Below, piece by piece: positions 41,689 to 50,025 of a stretch of 64,000 nucleotides of DNA (the first letter of the stretch is position 1; every line of letters starts with the position of its first letter). The position numbers and the translations under genes were made by a program. The notes below the pieces were generated by a model. That model was not told where the DNA came from and did no database searches. It saw nothing but the letters and a program-made list of their open reading frames with translations. The stretch comes from Bacteroidales bacterium (GTDB taxonomy: Bacteria > Bacteroidota > Bacteroidia > Bacteroidales > UBA1715), in assembly GCA_031286165.1 (NCBI GenBank), contig JAITUU010000040.1, positions 19,584 to 83,583 of the forward strand. The letters are read 5' to 3'.

Positions 41689-43596
41689 CTACCCAATTTT
41701 CGCCGCGATTGTTTCCCACTCAGCCATTGTGTCTTCGAGTTCTTGTTGCAGGTCGGCATGGCGTTTATAGTCTTCCGGCGTGGTATTTCCGGCATTTTCT
41801 ATAAAATATTCGTTCATTTCGTGCAATCGGGTTTCGAGCGTTTGCACTCGTTCTTCCACTTTTGCAAGTGCCGTTTGCAATTTACGCAACTCACGTTCCT
41901 GCTCTTTTTTCTGTTCGTAGGTTTGTTTCTGTTTCGATTGTTCGTTTTTCTGCTCGGCAACTGCGCTTTGTTTGGGTGTTTCAAGCATTTCGGCGTGCAG
42001 TTGCTGCAAATACGAATGTAAATCGCCAATAATTTCGCGCACTTTTGTTTGCTTCACTTCGTAAATGTGGGTAGTAAGTCCGTCCAAAAAATCGCGGTCG
42101 TGCGACACCAATATCAACGTGCCGTCATATTTTTGCAACGCTTGTTTGAGTACTGCTTTCGATGCTATATCTAAGTGATTGGTAGGTTCATCGAGTATAA
42201 GTAAATTGTAAGGTTCGAGCATTAATTTCGCCATAGCCAAGCGATTGCGCTCGCCGCCCGAAAGCACTTTTACTTTTTTATCGGCATCTTCGCCGCTAAA
42301 ATAAAACGCGCCCAAAATATCGCGCACTTTGGTGCGGATTTCGCCTACGGCAATGGCATCGAGGGTTTCAAATACGCTGAGATTTTCGTTGAGAATTTCA
42401 TCTTGATTTTGCGCAAAATAGCCCACGCGCACATTGTGCCCCAATTGAATTTCGCCGCTATATGTAGTTTCGCCAAGCACACATTTGATAAATGTAGATT
42501 TTCCCTCGCCGTTTTTACCCACAAGCGCAATTTTATCGCCGCGTTCTATACTGAAATTCACATCGGCGAGAATAGTTTTGTCGCCGTATTTTTTGGTTAA
42601 ATTCGTGGTTTTGAGTACCACTGAACCGGCTCGCGGCGCAGGCGGAAAAGAAATTTTAAAAGCACCTTCGTCTTTTTTCTCAACTTCCAAGCGTTCTACT
42701 TTATCTAATTGTTTTATGCGGCTTTGCACCTGCACCGATTTTGTGGCTTTGTAGCGAAATCGTTCAATAAATTTTTCGGTATCGGCTATCATTTTTTGCT
42801 GATTTTCGTAGGCAGCCAACTGTTGCTCGTAGCGTTCTTCTTTGAGCACAAGGTATTCGCTGTATGGCGCAGGGTAGGAAGTGAGTTTATTCAAACTGAT
42901 TTCAAAAGTTTTTTTAGTAACGGCATCTAAAAATCGGCGGTCGTGCGAAATCAAAATAATAGCACCTTTGTAATTCACCAAAAATCGTTCGAGCCACTCA
43001 ATAGACACAATATCCAAGTGATTGGTAGGTTCATCAAGCAGAAGCACCTGCGGCTGTTTCAAAAGAATTTTTGCAAGTTCTATGCGCATACGCCAGCCGC
43101 CGCTAAACTCTGAAGTAGGGCGATTGAAATCTGAGCGCGAAAATCCAAGACCCGTGAGCATTTGCTCAATTTCACCGTCAATGGAACTTTCATTGTGCAA
43201 GTGCAAATAATCGGAAATTTCGCTCATGCGGTGAATGAGATTCATATACGAATCACTCTCATAATCAGTTCGTTCCGACAATTCATTCTGCAAACGTTCC
43301 AATTCTTTGCTGCGAGCATTTATGTCATCGAAGGCAGAACGCGCTTCGTCTATCACGGTTTTGCCATCGGTAATTTTCATTTGCTGCGGCAAATAACCAA
43401 TTTTGCAGTGTTCGGGCACTATTACCGTACCTTCGGAAGGCTCATCGGCAGCGGCAATAATTTTAAGCAGTGTAGATTTTCCGGCACCATTGCGCCCCAC
43501 AAGTCCTATGGTATCGCGCTCGGTAATGAGCACCGAAATATGTTCAAATAACGTATAGCCGCCAAATCGCACGGCAAGATTGGAGAGAGAAATCAT
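41689..43596 (-). CDS. ABC-F family ATPase
   Basis: The 635-residue protein has two tandem ATPase domains and no membrane segment, which defines the ABC-F group of ribosome-associated factors (EttA, Uup, antibiotic-protection proteins). Walker A motifs are GLVGRNGAGKST and ALVGKNGEGKST. Signature motifs are EFSGGWRMRIELAK and LSGGERNRLAMAKL, both followed by LLLDEPTNHLD-type Walker B. The linker carries long charged helices, and the C-terminal 100 residues form a Gln/Lys/Glu-rich coiled coil resembling Uup. It probably resolves stalled ribosomes; the exact subgroup is not fixed. Confidence 0.93.
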   Translation of the reverse strand: MISLSNLAVRFGGYTLFEHISVLITERDTIGLVGRNGAGKSTLLKIIAAADEPSEGTVIVPEHCKIGYLPQQMKITDGKTVIDEARSAFDDINARSKELERLQNELSERTDYESDSYMNLIHRMSEISDYLHLHNESSIDGEIEQMLTGLGFSRSDFNRPTSEFSGGWRMRIELAKILLKQPQVLLLDEPTNHLDIVSIEWLERFLVNYKGAIILISHDRRFLDAVTKKTFEISLNKLTSYPAPYSEYLVLKEERYEQQLAAYENQQKMIADTEKFIERFRYKATKSVQVQSRIKQLDKVERLEVEKKDEGAFKISFPPAPRAGSVVLKTTNLTKKYGDKTILADVNFSIERGDKIALVGKNGEGKSTFIKCVLGETTYSGEIQLGHNVRVGYFAQNQDEILNENLSVFETLDAIAVGEIRTKVRDILGAFYFSGEDADKKVKVLSGGERNRLAMAKLMLEPYNLLILDEPTNHLDIASKAVLKQALQKYDGTLILVSHDRDFLDGLTTHIYEVKQTKVREIIGDLHSYLQQLHAEMLETPKQSAVAEQKNEQSKQKQTYEQKKEQERELRKLQTALAKVEERVQTLETRLHEMNEYFIENAGNTTPEDYKRHADLQQELEDTMAEWETIAAKIG

Positions 43597-43648
43597 AATT
43601 CAAAAATTATTTGCGGCGCAAAAGTAGCACTTTTTACACAAAAAACAC

Positions 43649-43673
43649 GAGGCACTTTATGAAAATGCCTCGT
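43649..43673 (-). terminator. Terminator after the small basic secreted protein gene
   Basis: CGAGGCA/TGCCTCG with an 11-nt loop, followed on the minus strand by TGTTTTTTG, 31 bp after the stop at 43705. Confidence 0.75.
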
Positions 43674-43704
43674 TCAATTATTGTAAATATGTTCACACTG
43701 CTGC

Positions 43705-43971
43705 TTAGCGCACGTGAGTAATGCGGCGGTGGCGGCGGCGTTTTTTGTTTTGTTTCGGTGGTTTTTCGCCGGTTACTGCGGTAAAAACAGCGAAATCTGC
43801 CATTGAACTTTGTTGAATTTTTTCGTTTTCGGCAGCAATAGCAGCATTTTCTGCGGCTATTTTCACGTCCATTACTGTGTGGGCTTGCATTACTGCGGGA
43901 AAACAAATACACGCACAAGCGATAGCCGCATTGCGCAATACACGTTTTGTGTTACATTGAGTTGTTTTCAT
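43705..43971 (-). CDS. Small secreted protein with basic C-terminus
   Basis: The 88-residue product has a signal peptide (hydrophobic core AAIACACICFPAVMQA, cleavage near residue 30). A helical Ala-rich middle repeats AAENAAIAAENEK, and the tail is strongly basic and proline-containing (KPPKQNKKRRRHRRITHVR). It has its own terminator. No family recognised. The basic tail could bind nucleic acid, lipopolysaccharide or act as an antimicrobial peptide; none of this is proven. Confidence 0.6.
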   Translation of the reverse strand: MKTTQCNTKRVLRNAAIACACICFPAVMQAHTVMDVKIAAENAAIAAENEKIQQSSMADFAVFTAVTGEKPPKQNKKRRRHRRITHVR

Positions 43972-44094
43972 TCTTCCTGTTTTTTTATTTTTCCTACAAT
44001 TGTGTTCTTGTTAGCAAACGCTAAATTAAAACTTTAATTGTTTTATTGTACTAAAAATCAAGTTTTTTTTCACAAAATACGTTTTTTTACTCAG

Positions 44095-45141
44095 TTACAC
44101 TTCCCAAATCACAGCACCGCACACATTTTTGCGTGCACCGGTAACTGAGGCAAGGCAATTTTCTTTACCCTGCACGCGCAAAAATCCCAAATAAGCGAAT
44201 ATCAATGCTTCTTTGAAATGCACAATTTCTGGTGTGGGAATAAGCAACTGCGACTGCGTGTAGTGCGCTATGCGCTCCATAAGAAAGGAATTGCACACGC
44301 CGCCGCCGGTGCAGAGTGTTTTCGTGGTTTTTCCCTGCAAAGTGTTCCCTATTTCTTGTGCGCAGTGTTCATAATAGGTACGCATCACATCAAAATCCGA
44401 GAGATTGTGCGCATGCAATATTGGCACAATTTCACGCTCTACCCACTCTCTGCCGAGTGATTTTGGTGCCGATTGCGCGTAAAATGGCAGGCGATTGAGT
44501 TTCTGCAACAATGCTTGATTGATTTCTCCTTTTCGTCCCAAATTTCCGCTTTCGTCATAGTCCTGCCCGTGTTTTTTTGCATATTCGTTCAATACAATAT
44601 TCGCAGCGCATATATCCCATGCCATGCGCGCACCATGCTGCTGCGTGGAAACATTGGCAAATCCGCCTATATTGAGGCAATAATCGTAATCGGCAAAAAG
44701 GAATTGGTCGCCTATGGGCACTAAGGGAGCACCTTGACCGCCCATAGCAACATCGAGGGTGCGAAAATCGCACACGGTGGAAATACCCGTAGTGGCGGCT
44801 ATGTGCGCTCCTGAACCAATCTGCACAGTCAATCCGGTGTGCGGCGTATGAAAAATCGTTTGCCCATGACTTGCAATATAGGCAGGTTTCAAATTGTGCG
44901 TGCGCACAAATTCATTGATACATTCGCCGCAAAACACGCCGTAATCCACCGAAAGTTGCTGCAATTCCACACCCGATATAGAAAAAGCATCGTTCAAGCG
45001 ATTGCGCCATGCGGTAGAAAACACAAAAGTTTCGGCAGCATGAATGTGAAAGATATTTCCGGAAAATTCCACCGCGCACACATCTAATCCATCGAGCGAA
45101 GTGCCCGACATGGTGCCTATGTATAGTTGATTTTTCGCCAT
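44095..45141 (-). CDS. anmK: Anhydro-N-acetylmuramic acid kinase
   Basis: The 348-residue enzyme phosphorylates and opens 1,6-anhydro-MurNAc from cell-wall turnover, giving MurNAc-6-phosphate for recycling. It starts with the ATP-binding YIGTMSGTSLDGLDVCAVEF and has ASHGQTIFHTPH, CDFRTLDVAMGGQGAPLVP and CTGGGVCNSFLMERI. It lies 3 bp downstream of the nnrD gene. Confidence 0.95.
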   Translation of the reverse strand: MAKNQLYIGTMSGTSLDGLDVCAVEFSGNIFHIHAAETFVFSTAWRNRLNDAFSISGVELQQLSVDYGVFCGECINEFVRTHNLKPAYIASHGQTIFHTPHTGLTVQIGSGAHIAATTGISTVCDFRTLDVAMGGQGAPLVPIGDQFLFADYDYCLNIGGFANVSTQQHGARMAWDICAANIVLNEYAKKHGQDYDESGNLGRKGEINQALLQKLNRLPFYAQSAPKSLGREWVEREIVPILHAHNLSDFDVMRTYYEHCAQEIGNTLQGKTTKTLCTGGGVCNSFLMERIAHYTQSQLLIPTPEIVHFKEALIFAYLGFLRVQGKENCLASVTGARKNVCGAVIWEV

Positions 45142-45144
45142 CGG

Positions 45145-45996
45145 TTATTGATTATGAATCTGTAAAAACGCCTGCGGTAAAAAATCCACAAGGCTTTGCG
45201 CAGTAAGCGATTCTTCGCCTACGGCGATTTTTGCGCAATCACCCGAAAGACCATGCAAAAATGCGCCATACACCGCACTTTGTGTAATACTATATGTTTG
45301 CGCAAGCAAAGAAAGAATAATACCCGTGAGCACATCGCCGCTACCGGCAGTAGCCATGCCCGCATTGCCCGAAGAATTGAAAAACACTTCGCTTTGCGGT
45401 GTACACACGCAGGTATAGCGACCTTTCAAAAGTATGGTGCAGTTATAGTATTGAGCAAAGTTTTTCTGTGTTTCAAATCGCTCAACGGTAGTTTCGTGCG
45501 CGTGGGTCAATCTATCAAACTCGCCGGGGTGAGGCGTAAGAATGCAATTTTCGTGTAAAAGTGCGAGTAAATCCTTATGTGCGGCTATGCAATTCAGTGC
45601 ATCGGCATCTATTACCGCCGGTTTTCCGCTGCGCAACACTGCTTCCACCACCGCAGCAGTTTCGGGCTGCGTGCCTGCACCCGGTCCTATACCAAGCGCG
45701 GTATATGCTTCAAGCGAAGAAATATGCGAAATATAGGTTTCGCAGTCATCAATATCGGTCATAATTTCGGGAGCGGCAATTTGCATAATTACATTGCCTC
45801 CGCGCGGAATGTGCGCCGTAACAAGTCCACACCCGGCGCGAATGCAGGCTCTAGCCGCAAGTACCGCCGCACCCATTTTTCCTTCGCTGCCTGCCGCAAG
45901 CAGGGCGTGCCCAAAGTTGCCTTTGTGCGAACATTCATTGCGTTCGTGCAAATGAATATCTTGTGCGGTTATGAAATTTGCATCAATAGGAAACAT
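45145..45996 (-). CDS. nnrD: ADP-dependent NAD(P)H-hydrate dehydratase
   Basis: The 283-residue enzyme restores damaged (hydrated) NAD(P)H. The ribokinase-like fold shows GNFGHALLAAGSEGKMGAAVLAARACIRAGCGLVT, the GIGPGAG loop, ILTPHPGEFDRL and the catalytic GSGDVLTGI. In many bacteria it is fused to the epimerase NnrE. Here the N-terminal epimerase domain is absent and no nnrE is seen in the window. Confidence 0.92.
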   Translation of the reverse strand: MFPIDANFITAQDIHLHERNECSHKGNFGHALLAAGSEGKMGAAVLAARACIRAGCGLVTAHIPRGGNVIMQIAAPEIMTDIDDCETYISHISSLEAYTALGIGPGAGTQPETAAVVEAVLRSGKPAVIDADALNCIAAHKDLLALLHENCILTPHPGEFDRLTHAHETTVERFETQKNFAQYYNCTILLKGRYTCVCTPQSEVFFNSSGNAGMATAGSGDVLTGIILSLLAQTYSITQSAVYGAFLHGLSGDCAKIAVGEESLTAQSLVDFLPQAFLQIHNQ

Positions 45997-46059
45997 TGAT
46001 AATAAGTAATGGGTAGTACAATTATTCTTTTCTAAGAACTAATACCTAACAACTGATAC

Positions 46060-46524
46060 CTATAAAAGATTAAAATTGTCTTTATCGGTAATTTTTTCGC
46101 AATATACACATTGCAGTGTGGTAGGATTGCTTGCCACTACGTTGAATTTTTGCGTAATTGCCTGATGATTGGTAATACACACCGGATTGAAACAGCGGGT
46201 AATGCCGGTAATTTCGGCAGGAAGGCTCACATGTTGCTTTTCCACCACCGTATAATTGCGTATAATATTCAGTTTTGCTTCGGGCACCACTATGGCTATT
46301 TTATTGATTTCATCGCCGGAGAAAAATTTGTCGGAAATTTTTATGATTGCCTTTTTCCCCAGCGTTTTACTTTCCAAATTACTGCCAAAGGTAATTTGCG
46401 ATGCTATGCTGTCTAATTTCAGTATCGAAATCACTTCAAAAAGCCGGTTCGAGGGAATGTGGTCTATTACCGTGCCGTTTTCTATGGCACTCACTATTAA
46501 ATGCCTTCCTTGTATATCGCTCAT
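46060..46524 (-). CDS. pyrI: Aspartate carbamoyltransferase regulatory chain
   Basis: The 154-residue regulatory subunit binds nucleotides that tune PyrB activity. The N-terminal effector domain includes AIENGTVIDHIPSNRLFEVISIL. The C-terminal zinc domain has the four cysteines in RCFNPVCITN and LQCVYCEKI. It lies 3 bp behind pyrB. Confidence 0.96.
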   Translation of the reverse strand: MSDIQGRHLIVSAIENGTVIDHIPSNRLFEVISILKLDSIASQITFGSNLESKTLGKKAIIKISDKFFSGDEINKIAIVVPEAKLNIIRNYTVVEKQHVSLPAEITGITRCFNPVCITNHQAITQKFNVVASNPTTLQCVYCEKITDKDNFNLL

Positions 46525-46527
46525 ATA

Positions 46528-47430
46528 TTATTGTAAATCAAGTAAATACGAAATAATTGCTTGTCGGGTAAACACCCCATTGCGAGCTTGCTCAAAATAG
46601 TAAGCGTGTGGACTTGCGTCCACATCTACGTTGATTTCGTTCACTCTGGGCAGTGGGTGGAGTATGCGCATATTTTTTTTCGCTCCGCCAAGCATGGCAT
46701 TGCGCAATACATACAAATTTTTGGTGCGTTCGTACTCCATCGGTTCCGAAAAACGCTCTTTTTGCACCCTCGTCATATACACAATATCGGCTTCGGGAAT
46801 CACTTCCTGCATATCTTCGTGCAAGGTGAAAGGAATATTGTGTTCGCGCAAAATTTGTATATATTCTTTGGGCAACTGCAATTCGGGCGGGGCAACCAAG
46901 TGAAAATGCGGCGAAAAGTGCATCATTGCCATAATGAGCGAATGCACGGTACGTCCGTATTTGAGGTCGCCAATGAGGGCAATGGAGAGATTTTCGAGTT
47001 TTCCCTGCGTTTTTTGAATGGAATACATATCGAGCAGCGTTTGCGTGGGGTGCTGATTTGCTCCATCGCCGGCATTGATTACCGGCACAGGCGAAATTTC
47101 CGCCGCATAGCGAGCCGAACCTTCGAGCGGGTGGCGCATTACTATCAAATCGCAGTAAGCGGCTACCATAGTAATGGTGTCGTGCAGCGATTCGCCTTTG
47201 GTGGAACTTGTGGTGGAAATATCGGCAAAACCAATAACATTGCCCCCCAAACGATTGATAGCACTCTCGAAGCTCAGGCGCGTGCGCGTAGAAGGCTCAA
47301 AAAAAAGGGTCGAAATAATTCGCCCCTTCAATACATTTCTGTAACTATCAGCCTCAAACTGAGCAGCCAATTGAATGATATTCAAATAATCTTCAACTTT
47401 GAAATCGGAAATCGAAACTAAACTTTTCAT
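46528..47430 (-). CDS. pyrB: Aspartate carbamoyltransferase catalytic chain
   Basis: The 300-residue catalytic subunit carries out the first committed step of pyrimidine synthesis. Motifs: [17 protein letters not shown] (carbamoyl phosphate binding), [30 protein letters not shown] and [11 protein letters not shown] start at the ATG at 47430 ([10 protein letters not shown]). The open frame extends 30 codons upstream, but that part is translation of the heptamer repeat ([10 protein letters not shown]) and lies upstream of the promoter box. Confidence 0.96.
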   Translation of the reverse strand: MKSLVSISDFKVEDYLNIIQLAAQFEADSYRNVLKGRIISTLFFEPSTRTRLSFESAINRLGGNVIGFADISTTSSTKGESLHDTITMVAAYCDLIVMRHPLEGSARYAAEISPVPVINAGDGANQHPTQTLLDMYSIQKTQGKLENLSIALIGDLKYGRTVHSLIMAMMHFSPHFHLVAPPELQLPKEYIQILREHNIPFTLHEDMQEVIPEADIVYMTRVQKERFSEPMEYERTKNLYVLRNAMLGGAKKNMRILHPLPRVNEINVDVDASPHAYYFEQARNGVFTRQAIISYLLDLQ

Positions 47431-47449
47431 GACTTGTGTTCTTTGTATG

Positions 47450-47457
47450 CAAAGATA
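47450..47457 (-). promoter_or_regulatory. -7 promoter box for pyrBI
   Basis: TATCTTTG lies 20 bp before the pyrB ATG, directly downstream of a heptamer array. Confidence 0.55.
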
Positions 47458-47463
47458 CAAAAT

Positions 47464-47500
47464 TAGTTGAAAGTTGAGAATTGAAAGTTGAAAATTATTT
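47464..47500. repeat. Tandem heptamer array (TTGAAAG type) upstream of pyrB
   Basis: TTGAAAG, TTGAGAA, TTGAAAG, TTGAAAA in 7-bp steps. Confidence 0.85.
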
Positions 47501-47502
47501 AT

Positions 47503-47537
47503 ACAAAAAAAATCCCGCAAGCACCGCTCGCAGGATT
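47503..47537 (-). terminator. Terminator downstream of the PIN module (direct repeat copy 1)
   Basis: Stem around AATCCTGCGAGC with GCTTGCGGGATT, then eight T residues. All 35 bases are identical to 48237-48271 on the other side of the toxin-antitoxin module. Confidence 0.88.
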
Positions 47538-47542
47538 ATTAA

Positions 47543-47743
47543 TTACAAATTACGACTTGCGTATTCCACCGCTTTTTTGTTCAATTCACTTACCGACATA
47601 TCAGCATAATGCTCTCGTTGCCATTTTGTGTAATCAAGAGGTTCCCGAATAATTTGCGATATAAAAATCTCTGTTTCCACAACTCCAAGTCGCTCCACAA
47701 GGCAACTAATGCCCTCTTTCATAATAGTTGCTGTACTATTCAT
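47543..47743 (-). CDS. Putative antitoxin of the PIN module
   Basis: The 66-residue product starts MNSTATIMKEGISCLVERLGVVETEIFISQIIREPLDYTKWQREHY. It is a helical, mostly acidic small protein, and its ATG overlaps the PIN toxin stop by 4 nt. In this position and size it should be the antitoxin. The toxin-first order is the reverse of the common type II order. Confidence 0.7.
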   Translation of the reverse strand: MNSTATIMKEGISCLVERLGVVETEIFISQIIREPLDYTKWQREHYADMSVSELNKKAVEYASRNL

Positions 47744-48195
47744 AAAAAATCCTCCTCAATGGTTATAAATTGTATTGGCGAACACACGTGTATATCGTTT
47801 GCTCTATATTTTTTCAAAATCCCGTCGTCGGTAGTTATAAAATAATCGCATTTTGCCTCTATTGCGCATGAAATATGCAGAGCATCTTTGGCTCTTATGC
47901 CGTATTTTATAATTCCGTTTGCTCTTTTTTCTATTATACCTGCTTTATCTACATCAATGTATGTTACTGCATTTTCAAAAAATCGCTCTATTGCTATTTT
48001 ATTTTTGAAATACGGACTATTTCCGTTTTCATAGCGAGAGATATACGAGAATGCCAATAATAAATATCCGGAACATATCAGTTGTTGAATATATAACTTT
48101 GACTGCGTTTCCAAATAAATGCGCATTTGACTTTGGTCGTCAAAGGGTCGATTATAGGAGCAGTTGTCAAGATATATTTTCACTTTCTTTATCAT
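47740..48195 (-). CDS. PIN-domain toxin-like ribonuclease
   Basis: The 151-residue protein has PIN-domain acidic residues: Asp in KIYLDNCSYNRPFDDQ, then AKDALHISCAIEAKCDYFITTDDGILKK. PIN toxins cut RNA with metal ions held by these acids. A TATATTTG box ends only 4 nt before the ATG at 48195, so the transcript may be leaderless, or translation may begin at GTG 48183 (KIYLDNC). Either start keeps the first catalytic Asp. Confidence 0.82.
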   Translation of the reverse strand: MIKKVKIYLDNCSYNRPFDDQSQMRIYLETQSKLYIQQLICSGYLLLAFSYISRYENGNSPYFKNKIAIERFFENAVTYIDVDKAGIIEKRANGIIKYGIRAKDALHISCAIEAKCDYFITTDDGILKKYRANDIHVCSPIQFITIEEDFL

Positions 48196-48199
48196 AGTA

Positions 48200-48207
48200 C
48201 AAATATA
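48200..48207 (-). promoter_or_regulatory. -7 promoter box for the PIN module
   Basis: TATATTTG, 4 nt from the ATG. Suggests a leaderless mRNA or a start slightly further downstream. Confidence 0.55.
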
Positions 48208-48236
48208 ACGTTTTTAAGAAGAAAAAATTTTTTTAA

Positions 48237-48271
48237 ACAAAAAAAATCCCGCAAGCACCGCTCGCAGGATT
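48237..48271 (-). terminator. Terminator after the 511-aa T9SS protein gene (direct repeat copy 2)
   Basis: The same 35 bases as 47503-47537. It terminates the upstream T9SS cargo gene and bounds the PIN module. Confidence 0.88.
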
Positions 48272-48314
48272 TTCTTACATTTAGAATTTACAATTTGTAA
48301 TTTACAATTGAAAA

Positions 48315-49850
48315 TTATTTTTTCACAACTTTGGCTACTGTTCCGTCAGTATATTTTACAAAATAAATACCACTTGTAGGCTCTACGCTAAGTTGTACAC
48401 CGGTAACGCTATAAATACCGCTTACTGTTTTTGCAGCATCGAGTACAGAAATTGCAGTAGGAGATTTTTTAACAACAGAAATACTTACGTTAGAGAACGC
48501 AACTGAAGCAGTTGCTGTTGCATTGCCTGTTTGGTCGGTAAATGCAGCATTGGCACTTTTTGTATTAATTACCAATTTTGTATTTGCCCATGCAGCACCA
48601 GCAGGAAGTGTTTCTGCAAGTGTCAATGTAACTGTTTCGTTGATAGAGGCACCTGCTGCAACAGCACTTCCAAGTGGAACTACTTCCGACAATGTTGTCC
48701 AATAACCGGCTGCTGGTGAATCATCTACAAGTACAAAATCAATATCTGTTAAATCAAAACTTGAAGCATTGGTTGCTTGAATAGTAACTTCGTATTCTGC
48801 ACCTGCTGTGGCTGTAACCCCAAATTGAGTTAAAGCACCTTTTGCTTGTGCCAAACCTGCTGCTTGATACGCATTGTTGGTAATCAACGCTGTTGGAGTT
48901 AATACTGCGGGCTCTACTTCTACTGCTGGTCCTGTGTATGGAGTTACAGTAACCACCAAATTTTGAATACCGAGCATAGTACCGGCAGCGTGTGCTTGCA
49001 AAACAAGAGTATTTGCGTTATCAACCGTAAAATCAGCAGGAACGGCAGTAACAGTTAAAACACCGCTTACTGAGAATGGAGTACCGGCTACAATAGCAGA
49101 ACTTCCTTCTAAGTTAGGAGAATCTGATAATTCTGCCCAGTAAGAAGCAGCGGCTGATTGGTCCACTGCAACAGCATTGAATTGAGAAATATCGGCACTT
49201 GAAGTTCCTGAAACTGTAATAGTGAATTGGTCGCCTGCTGCGTATGGAGCAGGAAGTGTTGTTGGTGCATATTGTAACTGCAACACTCCCGAACCATCAC
49301 CTGTAAATAATGTTCCATCGGGAGTTGTTTGTTTAACGATTGTAATAGTTACACCCGATAAAGCGAACGAAACGGAAGCAGTAGCACCGGGACTGTTCCA
49401 CGAAGAATTACTACTTTTTGCATTCACTGCCAATTTATTGGTTGCAGATAATGTTGCAGGTACAGCAGCAATTTGTGCGTCTGTTTTCACGGTTAATAAA
49501 CCTGAAACAGTAAAAGTTGAACCGGCAGCAATTGCTCTTTCAACTGAAACAAAAGCACTTAATTCTCCCCAGTATCCAGTAGGTCCTGCGGTAGCATCAT
49601 CATCAACAAAGGCAAATTCTATTGCAGTTAAATCGTAAGAACTTGAATTGGTTGCACTAATTGTAATTTGATAGGTTTCTGTTGCTGCAAGAGAAACGCC
49701 CCATTGGGTTAAAGCACCCTTTCCTTGTGCGGCACCGGCAGCTTGGTAGGCATTGTCAAACGATAACGTAGTAGGACCTACACTTCCGGCAGCAAACGCA
49801 CTAAACCCAAAAAGGAGTGCGGCACCGATAGATAATAAAGATTTTTTCAT
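48315..49850 (-). CDS. T9SS-exported protein with three beta-sandwich repeats
   Basis: The 511-residue product has a signal peptide (MKKSLLSIGAALLFGFSAFAAG) and three tandem modules of about 130-150 residues. The first and third share NAYQAAGxAQxKGALTQxGV, YDLTxIxFxxVDD and GYWxxLSExV almost word for word; the second is more divergent (SADISQFNAVAVD, SYWAELSD). The C-terminus is a short T9SS-type domain (SGIYSVTGVQLSVEPTSGIYFVKYTDGTVAKVVKK). The modules look like carbohydrate-binding beta-sandwiches. I start at 49850; an 18-codon upstream extension lacks a signal sequence. It is the last member of the GH8 locus. Confidence 0.75.
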   Translation of the reverse strand: MKKSLLSIGAALLFGFSAFAAGSVGPTTLSFDNAYQAAGAAQGKGALTQWGVSLAATETYQITISATNSSSYDLTAIEFAFVDDDATAGPTGYWGELSAFVSVERAIAAGSTFTVSGLLTVKTDAQIAAVPATLSATNKLAVNAKSSNSSWNSPGATASVSFALSGVTITIVKQTTPDGTLFTGDGSGVLQLQYAPTTLPAPYAAGDQFTITVSGTSSADISQFNAVAVDQSAAASYWAELSDSPNLEGSSAIVAGTPFSVSGVLTVTAVPADFTVDNANTLVLQAHAAGTMLGIQNLVVTVTPYTGPAVEVEPAVLTPTALITNNAYQAAGLAQAKGALTQFGVTATAGAEYEVTIQATNASSFDLTDIDFVLVDDSPAAGYWTTLSEVVPLGSAVAAGASINETVTLTLAETLPAGAAWANTKLVINTKSANAAFTDQTGNATATASVAFSNVSISVVKKSPTAISVLDAAKTVSGIYSVTGVQLSVEPTSGIYFVKYTDGTVAKVVKK

Positions 49851-49901
49851 AATAAAAAAGATTAAATTGAGATTAAAAATACTATTTTGTTTAATTGGGT
49901 A

Positions 49902-49909
49902 CAAAGGTA
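49902..49909 (-). promoter_or_regulatory. -7 promoter box for the 511-aa protein gene
   Basis: TACCTTTG, 51 bp before the ATG. Confidence 0.5.
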
Positions 49910-49953
49910 GAAAAAAGTTTTAAATGATAAAACTTATCTCGTTGTTTTTTTGA

Positions 49954-49990
49954 GAAAAAAAATCCCGCGAACGTTGTCCGCAGGATTTTC
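49954..49990 (-). terminator. Terminator after the 372-aa T9SS protein gene
   Basis: AATCCTGCGG...CCGCGGGATT-type imperfect stem followed by T-run; a member of the recurring CCTGC/GCGGG terminator family. Confidence 0.8.
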
Positions 49991-50025
49991 TTGTATCTGT
50001 TTCTAAAAACTTGTGTCTAACAAGA

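Noticed and set aside
46561..47421. Open frame of 286 codons on the plus strand opposite pyrB
   Set aside because: It is a shadow of pyrB. The pyrB motifs are complete on the minus strand, and the antisense product has no recognisable domain.
47503..48271. Insertion sequence around the PIN module
   Set aside because: The flanking repeats are terminators in direct orientation, and no transposase or inverted ends are present.
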